Shown: in pieces, positions 41,861-49,602 of the stretch
Layout: each line of letters starts with the position of its first letter
Numbering within the stretch: position 1 is the first letter of the stretch
Source of the DNA: Clostridiales bacterium
Lineage (GTDB): Bacteria; Bacillota; Clostridia; Lachnospirales; Lachnospiraceae
Length of the DNA: 64,000 bases
Assembly (NCBI GenBank): GCA_029006795.1
Contig: JAQXGQ010000044.1
Span: 1 to 64,000, forward strand
Direction: 5' to 3'
Notes under the pieces: model-generated
Seen by the model: the letters and a program-made list of their open reading frames with translations, nothing else
Database searches by the model: none
What the model was told of the DNA's origin: nothing
Program-made: the position numbers and the translations under genes

Positions 41861-42838
41861 ATGTATAATCGTCCGGAACAGATATTAGAACAGTATGACC
41901 TGGAATTAGGTTCCATTTCGAAGGGTCGGGAAAGCTATCATTGTGATACGAATCAGGGACAGAAGGTCTTGCGGGAATATAGAGGTTCAAAAGAGAGAGC
42001 GGAGTTTTTGACGGAAATGCTATCTTACCTAAGAGGACAGGGACTTTTAGTCCCCACTGTGATAAGGACAAGGGAAGAAAGTCCTGTTGCGGTAGATGAG
42101 GATGAAACAAAATACATGCTGACGGATTTATTTACCGGAGCAGAATGTGATACCAAAAGCAGAGAAGATATGCTAGAGGCGGTGCGCTGCCTTGCCAAGT
42201 TACATAATGTGTCGGAACAGTATGGCGGAGAAGTGCCAGAGTTTGTAAAGACAGAGCCGAATTCGCTTTTACAGCTTTATGAAAAGCACAACAGGGAACT
42301 TCGGAAGGTGCGGAACTATGTTCACGACAAGAAAAAGAAAAATGAGTTTGAGATGCTGTTTGCGGGGCAGTATGCAGGATTTATGGAAAAAGCAGGAGAG
42401 ATTACAGCTTTGCTAAGGGAGATACAGCCGGAAGAAAGAACTTTTGGTTTCTGTCACGGAGACTATAATCAGCACAATGTAATTTTTTCGAGACAAGGAA
42501 TTGCTATTGTGAATTTTGACTGCTTTTCCTATCATGTCAGAGTCAGTGATCTTGCGAATTTCTTGCGAAAAATGATGGAAAAAAACAATTGGAATACCGG
42601 ACTTGGAATGGATTTTATCCGGGCTTATGACGAAGTACGCAGACTTTCTGGGCAGGAGCTGCGTTATTTGTATCTCTATCTGGCTTATCCAGAAAAGTTC
42701 TGGAAAATTGCCAACCGTTATTATAATTCCCATAAAGCATGGCTTTCCGGCAGAAATATTGAAAAGCTAGAGAAGGTTATTGCGCAGGAAGGGGCAAGAG
42801 AGCAGTTCCTTCAGATGCTCTTTCACTTTACCGCTTGA
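41861..42838 (+). CDS. CotS-family spore coat protein (kinase-like fold)
   Basis: FCHGDYNQHNVIFSRQGIAIVNFDCFSYHVRVSDLANFLRKMMEKN; start moved from 41822. Confidence 0.9.
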   Translation: MYNRPEQILEQYDLELGSISKGRESYHCDTNQGQKVLREYRGSKERAEFLTEMLSYLRGQGLLVPTVIRTREESPVAVDEDETKYMLTDLFTGAECDTKSREDMLEAVRCLAKLHNVSEQYGGEVPEFVKTEPNSLLQLYEKHNRELRKVRNYVHDKKKKNEFEMLFAGQYAGFMEKAGEITALLREIQPEERTFGFCHGDYNQHNVIFSRQGIAIVNFDCFSYHVRVSDLANFLRKMMEKNNWNTGLGMDFIRAYDEVRRLSGQELRYLYLYLAYPEKFWKIANRYYNSHKAWLSGRNIEKLEKVIAQEGAREQFLQMLFHFTA

Positions 42839-42903
42839 TAAAATTCATGTATAATAAATAAGCGTAAATAATTTGGTTTGACAGAGAAAAGCAGGTGGGT
42901 ACA

Positions 42904-44289
42904 TTGAAGATAAAAAAAATGCTGGTAGTTTCCGTCCTTTTTCTTACCGTATTGCTTGCGGCATGCGGAAACGAAAAAAAGAGAGTGGTAACAGGGCAGT
43001 ATTATAATCCGAACCAAGTGGAGAAGGAGACGGAGGAGACAGAAACGGAAGAACCGGATGCGGCAGAAAATGCAGATAGCATTGCCACACTAGGCACAGA
43101 CCAGTTTATGATTGTAAATAACGATATGACGAAAGAAAGTCTGGTGCTAAAGCAGCTTGTTTCCGGAAAAGAGTATGTTTACAATTATACGCTTGCTACC
43201 CGGTTCCTGGACAAATACGGAAATCGTGCAACGGTATTTTATTTTGAACCGGGCAGGGTGATTTCGGTTCGGGAAAAAGACAATCAGGGAAAAGTGATGG
43301 AAGTACAGATTTCCGATAAGGTTTGGGAATATTCGGATGTGACACATTATTCTTATGATGAGGAGAGAGGGATTTTTCAGATAGGTGAAGACAGGTATTC
43401 CTATGATGAAAATCTTTTTATTCATGCAGACGGTGATGTGAAGAAGTTAGCAGACTTAACCGAGATGGATACCATCCGTCTAGTGGGAGTTGGAAAAGAA
43501 CTGATTTCTGTTGCCGTTACCACCGGACACGGAGAACTGGTTTTGAAAAATACGGAGCTGTTTGAAGGCAGTTTTATTCAGGTAGGCAGTAAAATTTTTG
43601 CGGAAATCACACCGGATATGACACTGGAAGTTCCGGAGGGAACTTATACGGTGACGGTGGCAAATAACGGATATGGCGGAAGCACAGATGTTACGATTGA
43701 AAGTGGGAAAAAGAAAAAGCTAGATTTGGATAAATTAAAGGGAGAAGGCCCTAAAACAGGAAATATTCTTTTTGCAGTAGATGTAGAGGGGGCTATTTTG
43801 CAGATAGATGGAAAGGTAATGGATTACAGCGAACCGATTCCGCTGCAGTATGGGGTACATACGCTGACGGTTACTGCAGATGATTATGATACTTTCAGCA
43901 AAAAGCTGTTTGTCAATTCAGAGGAGGCAACCATTGTTATTGGGCTTTCGGGGCATGAGGGGACATCTTCGCAGGAACAAACGGCAGATACCTCTGAAAA
44001 TACAGAGCAGGAGAATACAACGGCAGGCAATGTGGAACCGGGTTCTCTTGCAGGCTCTTCGGCAGGAACGCTTGCAGGAAGCCAGACTTCGGGTACAGCG
44101 GAGACGGGAAGCGGCACTTCTACGGGAACAACCGACAGTACTTCTACGGGAACAAGCGACAGTACTTCTACAGGAACCGATACTTCTACGGGAAGCAGTA
44201 CTTCCACAGGAACAAGTACGGACAGCAGCACGGATTATCTGTCCACATTGTCAGAGTTACTATCCCTTTTGACTGGCGAGAGTCAGTAG
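42904..44289 (+). CDS. PEGA-domain lipoprotein with Ser/Thr/Gly-rich C-terminal tail
   Basis: Lipobox LLAACGN; PEGA-like VPEGTYTVTVANNGYGG; TTG start after aggtggg preferred over the 42895 GTG. Confidence 0.8.
   Translation: MKIKKMLVVSVLFLTVLLAACGNEKKRVVTGQYYNPNQVEKETEETETEEPDAAENADSIATLGTDQFMIVNNDMTKESLVLKQLVSGKEYVYNYTLATRFLDKYGNRATVFYFEPGRVISVREKDNQGKVMEVQISDKVWEYSDVTHYSYDEERGIFQIGEDRYSYDENLFIHADGDVKKLADLTEMDTIRLVGVGKELISVAVTTGHGELVLKNTELFEGSFIQVGSKIFAEITPDMTLEVPEGTYTVTVANNGYGGSTDVTIESGKKKKLDLDKLKGEGPKTGNILFAVDVEGAILQIDGKVMDYSEPIPLQYGVHTLTVTADDYDTFSKKLFVNSEEATIVIGLSGHEGTSSQEQTADTSENTEQENTTAGNVEPGSLAGSSAGTLAGSQTSGTAETGSGTSTGTTDSTSTGTSDSTSTGTDTSTGSSTSTGTSTDSSTDYLSTLSELLSLLTGESQ
44115..44232 (+). 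repeat. degenerate in-frame tandem repeats encoding (D)STSTGT-type units
   Basis: acttctacgggaacaaccgacagt-like units repeated about five times. Confidence 0.85.
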
Positions 44290-44386
44290 AAAGAGAATTG
44301 TACAAAATTCAGAGGAAATAGTACTTGAAAAAACAAGGCAGCAAAGATAATATAAACATAAAGAGAATATAGGAGGAACGGAAAGA

Positions 44387-46120
44387 ATGGGATACAAAGA
44401 AAATTATGAAGCATGGCTGAATAATCCATACTTCGACGAAGCAACCAGAGCAGAACTTAAGGGCATTGCGGGAGACGAAAAAGAGATTGAGGAACGTTTT
44501 TATATGGATCTCGAATTTGGTACTGCTGGATTAAGAGGTATTATCGGAGCAGGAACCAACCGCATGAACATCTATACGGTTCGTAAGGCAACACAGGGAC
44601 TGGCGAATTATATCTGCAACGTAAAAGGACAGAAGAAAGGGGTTGCAATTGCCTACGATTCCAGAAGAATGTCACCGGAATTTGCGGATGAAGCAGCACT
44701 CTGCCTTGCAGCTAATGGCATTAAGGCGTATGTATTTGAGAGCTTAAGACCTACACCAGAGCTTTCTTATGCAGTGCGTAAGTTAGGATGTATTGCAGGT
44801 ATTAATATTACGGCAAGCCATAACCCGCCGGAATACAACGGTTATAAGGTATACTGGGAGGACGGAGCACAGATTACACCTCCTCACGATACCGGCATCA
44901 TGGATGAGGTAAAAAAAGTAACCGATTATGCCACTGTAAAAACCATGCCTTTAGAGGAGGCAAAAGCAGCAGGCTTGTATCAGGTCATTGGAGCGGATAT
45001 TGATGATCCATACATCGCAGAATTAAAAAAATTAGTACTGCACCAGGACTGCATTGACAAAGTAGGCGCTGACATGAAAATCGTATACAGCCCGCTTCAC
45101 GGAACCGGAAATATTCCGGTGCGCCGCGTGTTAAAGGAGCTTGGCTTTAAAAATGTTTATGTTGTACCGGAACAGGAACTTCCTGATGGTGAATTCCCTA
45201 CGGTAAGCTATCCGAATCCGGAAGCTGCGGAAGCATTTGAATTAGGACTTGCTTTGGGTAAAAAGGTGGACGCAGACTTAATTCTTGCCACAGACCCGGA
45301 TGCAGACCGTCTTGGTGTATACGTAAAGGATTCTAAGACCGGAGAATACCACAGCCTTACCGGAAATATGTCAGGCTGTCTGATTGGTGATTATGTGATT
45401 GGACAGAGAAAAGAGATTTCAGGATTGCCGAAGGATGGTGCGTTTATCCGTTCCATCGTATCTACGAACATGGCAGATGCCATTGCAGAATACTACGGCA
45501 TTGAATTAGTGGAAGTCCTTACCGGATTTAAGTTTATCGGTCAGAAGATATTAGAGTTTGAAAAGACAGGGAAAGGCACGTACCTCTTTGGTATGGAGGA
45601 AAGCTATGGCTGCCTTACCGGAACCTATGCCAGAGATAAAGATGCCATTGTAGCATCCATGACCTTATGTGAAGCAGCAGCTTATTATAAGACAAAGAAT
45701 ATGACTCTTTGGGATGCAATGCTTGCCATGTATGAGAAATATGGTTACTATAAGGATGATGTAACCTCCATTACCTTAAAGGGTATTGAAGGTCTAGCAA
45801 AGATACAGGAGATTATGAATACCTTAAGGGAGAATGCACCGGCAGAAATCGGTGGTTATAAGGTAACTGCGGTTCGTGATTACAAGAAAGATACGATTAC
45901 AGATACTGCAACAGGAGCAGTGAAACCTACCGGACTTCCGTCTTCTAATGTACTTTACTATGAAATGAACGATGGGGCGTGGGTATGCGTCAGACCGTCC
46001 GGTACAGAGCCGAAGGTAAAATTCTATCTTGGTGTTAAGGGTACTTCTTTAGAGGATGCCGATAAGAAGTCAAAAGACCTGTCGGAAGCAGTTCATGCGA
46101 TGATTGATAAAATGTTATAG
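44387..46120 (+). CDS. phospho-sugar mutase (phosphoglucomutase/phosphomannomutase)
   Basis: ITASHNPPEYNGYKVYWEDGAQ; DPDADRLGVYV; GMEESYGCL; RPSGTEPKVKFYL. Confidence 0.96.
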   Translation: MGYKENYEAWLNNPYFDEATRAELKGIAGDEKEIEERFYMDLEFGTAGLRGIIGAGTNRMNIYTVRKATQGLANYICNVKGQKKGVAIAYDSRRMSPEFADEAALCLAANGIKAYVFESLRPTPELSYAVRKLGCIAGINITASHNPPEYNGYKVYWEDGAQITPPHDTGIMDEVKKVTDYATVKTMPLEEAKAAGLYQVIGADIDDPYIAELKKLVLHQDCIDKVGADMKIVYSPLHGTGNIPVRRVLKELGFKNVYVVPEQELPDGEFPTVSYPNPEAAEAFELGLALGKKVDADLILATDPDADRLGVYVKDSKTGEYHSLTGNMSGCLIGDYVIGQRKEISGLPKDGAFIRSIVSTNMADAIAEYYGIELVEVLTGFKFIGQKILEFEKTGKGTYLFGMEESYGCLTGTYARDKDAIVASMTLCEAAAYYKTKNMTLWDAMLAMYEKYGYYKDDVTSITLKGIEGLAKIQEIMNTLRENAPAEIGGYKVTAVRDYKKDTITDTATGAVKPTGLPSSNVLYYEMNDGAWVCVRPSGTEPKVKFYLGVKGTSLEDADKKSKDLSEAVHAMIDKML

Positions 46121-46149
46121 ACGCCATTTGTGGAAAATAGCAAGCAAAA

Positions 46150-46186
46150 TCAAGAAAAATGCCCTAAAAATGGGGATTTTTCTTGA
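46150..46186. terminator. stem-loop/terminator overlapping the HU promoter -35
   Basis: TCAAGAAAAATGCCC-taaaaat-GGGGATTTTTCTTGA, 14/15 arm match. Confidence 0.6.
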
Positions 46187-46211
46187 CAAAGAAGAGAAAA
46201 ACAAGTATAAA
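46183..46211 (+). promoter_or_regulatory. sigma-A promoter for HU gene
   Basis: TTGACA, 17 nt, TATAAA. Confidence 0.75.
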
Positions 46212-46281
46212 TAATGAAGTAGGTTTTATCACAAAACCAAATTCAAATTTATTGTGAAAATCCAGAGGAGGAATTTTTAAC

Positions 46282-46557
46282 ATGAACAAAGCAGAATTAG
46301 TTGCAGCAATGGCTGAAAGAACTGAATTAAGCAAAAAAGACGCTGAAGCAGCATTAAAAGCATTCACAGATGTTGTTGCTGAGGAATTAAAAAAAGGTGA
46401 GAAAATCCAGTTAGTAGGATTCGGTACATTCGAAGTAGCTGAGAGAGCTGAGAGAACAGGTAGAAACCCACAGAGCGGTGCAGAGATGGTTATTCCGGCA
46501 TCTAAAGCTCCTAAGTTCAAAGCAGGTAAAGCATTAAAAGATATGGTAAACGCATAA
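46282..46557 (+). CDS. HU-family DNA-binding protein
   Basis: [32 protein letters not shown]...[21 protein letters not shown]. Confidence 0.98.
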   Translation: MNKAELVAAMAERTELSKKDAEAALKAFTDVVAEELKKGEKIQLVGFGTFEVAERAERTGRNPQSGAEMVIPASKAPKFKAGKALKDMVNA

Positions 46558-46577
46558 GTTTTTATGAATGTTATCAG

Positions 46578-46616
46578 GGCGGATTTCGTAGTAACGGAAT
46601 CCGCCTTCTGTTTTTA
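46578..46616 (+). terminator. rho-independent terminator
   Basis: GGCGGATTTC...GGAATCCGCC + ttctgttttt. Confidence 0.85.
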
Positions 46617-46681
46617 AACTATTAACAGCTATCTTGAGTGGATAGATAAAATATATGCAAAAAAAGGAAAGGTATGACAAC

Positions 46682-46924
46682 ATGAGATTAGACAAATATT
46701 TAAAGGTATCTCGATTGATTAAACGCCGTACTGTGGCAAATGAAGCATGTGATGCAGGACGTGTCACTGTAAATGGTAAACCGGCGAAAGCCTCCGTAAA
46801 TGTTAAGGTGGGAGATATTATTGAAATCGCATTCGGTACAAAAACGGTAAAGGTACGGGTGCTTTCTATTCAGGATACGACTAAGAAGGATGAAGCAAAG
46901 GATTTGTTTGAATATATAGCATAA
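46682..46924 (+). CDS. rqcP: S4-domain RNA-binding protein RqcP (YabO)
   Basis: MRLDKYLKVSRLIKRRTVANEACDAGRVTVNGKPAKAS; syntenic with yabP. Confidence 0.95.
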   Translation: MRLDKYLKVSRLIKRRTVANEACDAGRVTVNGKPAKASVNVKVGDIIEIAFGTKTVKVRVLSIQDTTKKDEAKDLFEYIA

Positions 46925-46931
46925 ATGGAGA

Positions 46932-46976
46932 ACCCTCCTAATATACTTAAGAAAGTATGGATGATGTCAGGAGGGT
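46932..46976 (+). promoter_or_regulatory. hairpin sequestering the yabP Shine-Dalgarno
   Basis: ACCCTCCT (46932-46939) / AGGAGGGT (46969-46976) perfect; inner ATACTT/AAGTAT. Confidence 0.7.
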
Positions 46977-46982
46977 ATCAAA

Positions 46983-47273
46983 ATGGATGAAAGAAACAGC
47001 AGTGTGGCAAAGTCTCACAAAGTACTTTTGGTAAATCGCAGCAGCGGCGCATTTTCCGGTGTGGTGGATGTACTGTCCTTTGATGTGGCAGAGATTTTAC
47101 TAGAGACAGAGATGGGAATGCTTCTGATAAAGGGACATGACCTTCATGTAAATAGATTAAGTCTGGAAAAAGGCGAGATTGATATTGAAGGAAGAATTGA
47201 CAGTCTTACTTACTCTGAGGTAAAGAATGCCGGAAAGCAGGCAGAGTCCTTGTTAGGAAGGTTGTTTAAATAA
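46983..47273 (+). CDS. yabP: sporulation protein YabP
   Basis: VAKSHKVLLVNRSSGAFSGVVDVLSFDVAEILLETEMGMLLIKGHDLHVNRLSLEKGEIDIEGRID; synteny. Confidence 0.93.
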   Translation: MDERNSSVAKSHKVLLVNRSSGAFSGVVDVLSFDVAEILLETEMGMLLIKGHDLHVNRLSLEKGEIDIEGRIDSLTYSEVKNAGKQAESLLGRLFK

Positions 47274-47725
47274 TGAGCGTCAGTGAAACCATTGGACAGG
47301 AAGCAGTACTTTTGGGAACTTCCATATTGTTAGGTGCAGCGCTGTTTCTGGTGTATGATGTGTTACGGATTTTAAGACGTGTCGTGCCTCATGGAAATCT
47401 GTGGATTGGTTTGGAGGATTTTATTTACTGGCTGATTTGTACCGCAGCTGTTTTTGTGTTACTTTATCGGGAAAATGATGGTATGGTGCGCGGATTTGCT
47501 TTCGGAGGAATTGTTATCGGAATGCTGCTTTACTATGTCATTTTAAGCCGGTGGATGATTAAGGTAAATGTTTTTGTTTTAAGCAGGGTGTGTGGACTGT
47601 TTAAAAAGATTTTAGGGGGGATTTTCGGTCCTCCTGCAAAAATTGGGAAGAAATTCACAGTTTTTTTGATAAAACGATTGAAAAAAGTATGGCGAGCGGT
47701 TAAAATGGGCTTATGTAAACTCTGA
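47273..47725 (+). CDS. yabQ: spore cortex biosynthesis protein YabQ
   Basis: LVYDVLRILRRVVPHGNLWIGLEDFIYWL; 1-nt overlap with yabP. Confidence 0.9.
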   Translation: MSVSETIGQEAVLLGTSILLGAALFLVYDVLRILRRVVPHGNLWIGLEDFIYWLICTAAVFVLLYRENDGMVRGFAFGGIVIGMLLYYVILSRWMIKVNVFVLSRVCGLFKKILGGIFGPPAKIGKKFTVFLIKRLKKVWRAVKMGLCKL

Positions 47726-47741
47726 AAGAAGGGAAATGGCT

Positions 47742-48044
47742 ATGGCAGGTTCTAGGCGTAGAAGAAAAAACAATAATCGGGCAGGAAAGCTCTGTATAGG
47801 CATGATTGTTTTTGCATTTGTGGCAGTGATGTCTGTTCAGATTGTCAGGATTTCTCAAAAGGATAAGGAATATCAGGAAAAACAGGCAGTTTTAGAGAAA
47901 CAGTTAGAAGAAGAGGCAAAGAGAGCCGAGGAACTTGAGGATTATGAAGCTTATACAAAGTCCCAGGAGTATGTGGAAGATACGGCGAAGAGTAAGTTAG
48001 GACTTGCATATGAAAACGAAATTATTTTCAAAGAAGAAGAATAA
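47742..48044 (+). CDS. divIC: FtsB/DivIC-family septum formation initiator
   Basis: Short N-terminal TM plus coiled coil, ending YVEDTAKSKLGLAYENEIIFKEEE; synteny. Confidence 0.9.
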   Translation: MAGSRRRRKNNNRAGKLCIGMIVFAFVAVMSVQIVRISQKDKEYQEKQAVLEKQLEEEAKRAEELEDYEAYTKSQEYVEDTAKSKLGLAYENEIIFKEEE

Positions 48045-49386
48045 CACTTATGACAGGCAAATTATAAAAGCAGCAGTGAACATGGCATGGCCGTCTATTT
48101 TAGAGTCCTTTTTTATTGCCTTTGCAGGTTTAGTGGACTCTTTTATGGTGAGCAGTATCGGCGCTGAGGCAGTGGCAGCTGTTGGATTAACGACCCAGCC
48201 TAAATTTATAGGTATGGCGTTTTTTATTGCAATGAATGTCGCTCTTTCGGCATTAGTGGCAAGACGTAAGGGAGAGGGAAACAGAGACAGGGCGAATGTC
48301 CTTCTCTTGACTGCATTGTGTATGGTTTTTGTGGGAACCATCATTATCAGTACAGCCTTTGTGGCAGGTGCAGATTGGATTATAGAACTGTGCGGTTCTA
48401 CTGTTGATACCCATGATACAGCGGTGGTCTATTTTCGCATTATTATGGGAGGCATGTTTTTTAATGTAGTGCTGATGGCAATTAATGCTGCTCAGCGAGG
48501 TGCGGGAAATACCAAAATTACTATGACCACCAATTTGACATCAAGTGTGGTGAATATTGCGGCAAACTATCTTTTGATTGAGGGACATTTAGGCTTTCCG
48601 GCACTGGGGATTTGCGGTGCGGCCATTGCAACGGTGACAGGCTCTGTTGTTGGCTGCATGATGAGTATCTGCTCTATCTGCAGGAAGGATGGCTATATCA
48701 ATGTTTCCTATATGCTAGAACGTAAATTAAAGCCTCTTGTAGTGGCATTAAAAAACATCTTTAAGGTAGGGTATAGTGTTTTTTTTGAACAGATTTTGAT
48801 GCGTATTGGTTTTATGATGACGGCGGTAATGGCGGCACACCAGGGAACCAATGCAATGGCCGCACATCAGGTGGGCATGAATATCATGGCATTATCTTTT
48901 TCCTTTGGGGATGGACTTCAGGCGGCGGCAGTGGCACTTATCGGCTATAGCTTAGGAAGAGGGGATAAAGAACTGGCAAAGGCATATGGAAAAACTTGCC
49001 GCATGTTAGGGGCAGGGATTGCTGTAATCCTGACGCTGATTTATTTCTTTGGAGCGAGGGGGCTTTATCAACTGTTTTTTGAGGAAGAGGAGATTATTGA
49101 AATTGGTGTCAGTATTATGAACGTGATTATTCTGGTGGTAATCTTTCAGATTTCCCAGGTGATTTATATGGGCTGCCTACGGGGAGCAGGAGATACGCTT
49201 TATACGGCTGTAGCATCTACTATCAGCGTAACGTTAATTCGGACATTAGGTTCTTATGTCTGTGGATATGTTCTTGAACTTGGGATTGTGGGAATCTGGA
49301 TGGGAGTTCTTTTTGATCAGGTATCCCGTTTCATATTTGCTTCCACCCGGTTTAGGGCGGGAAAATGGACGCAGATTAAGATATAA
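48004..49386 (+). CDS. MATE family transporter
   Basis: 12-TM-like protein; MAWPSILESFFIAFAGLVDSFMVSSIGAEAVAAVGLT; NAAQRGAGNTK. Confidence 0.94.
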   Translation: MHMKTKLFSKKKNNTYDRQIIKAAVNMAWPSILESFFIAFAGLVDSFMVSSIGAEAVAAVGLTTQPKFIGMAFFIAMNVALSALVARRKGEGNRDRANVLLLTALCMVFVGTIIISTAFVAGADWIIELCGSTVDTHDTAVVYFRIIMGGMFFNVVLMAINAAQRGAGNTKITMTTNLTSSVVNIAANYLLIEGHLGFPALGICGAAIATVTGSVVGCMMSICSICRKDGYINVSYMLERKLKPLVVALKNIFKVGYSVFFEQILMRIGFMMTAVMAAHQGTNAMAAHQVGMNIMALSFSFGDGLQAAAVALIGYSLGRGDKELAKAYGKTCRMLGAGIAVILTLIYFFGARGLYQLFFEEEEIIEIGVSIMNVIILVVIFQISQVIYMGCLRGAGDTLYTAVASTISVTLIRTLGSYVCGYVLELGIVGIWMGVLFDQVSRFIFASTRFRAGKWTQIKI

Positions 49387-49452
49387 GTATGAATTTCTTA
49401 AAAAAGGTGAGACAATTTTAAGTCCCTCTAAAAGACATAGAAAATGGAATTT

Positions 49453-49517
49453 TGGCGAAAAGTTTTTTAAAAGTATTCCCTGCTTTGACAAAGATTTTCT
49501 CTTTGGACTCCTATAAT
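49453..49517 (+). promoter_or_regulatory. Spo0A-type spoIIE promoter
   Basis: TTGACA (49485-49490), 21 nt, TATAAT (49512-49517); 0A-like boxes TGGCGAA (49453-49459) and TGACAAA (49486-49492). Confidence 0.7.
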
Positions 49518-49602
49518 GGGTTTCACTCACGTTTTGAAAACCAACTTTTGGGCAACGAAAAACGATGGGGTAAAACTTGAAAAGGAAAGAAGGAGAGAAA
49601 AC

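Noticed and set aside
44115-44232. STG repeats as CRISPR or intergenic repeat
   Set aside because: In-frame inside a lipoprotein CDS, no spacer pattern.
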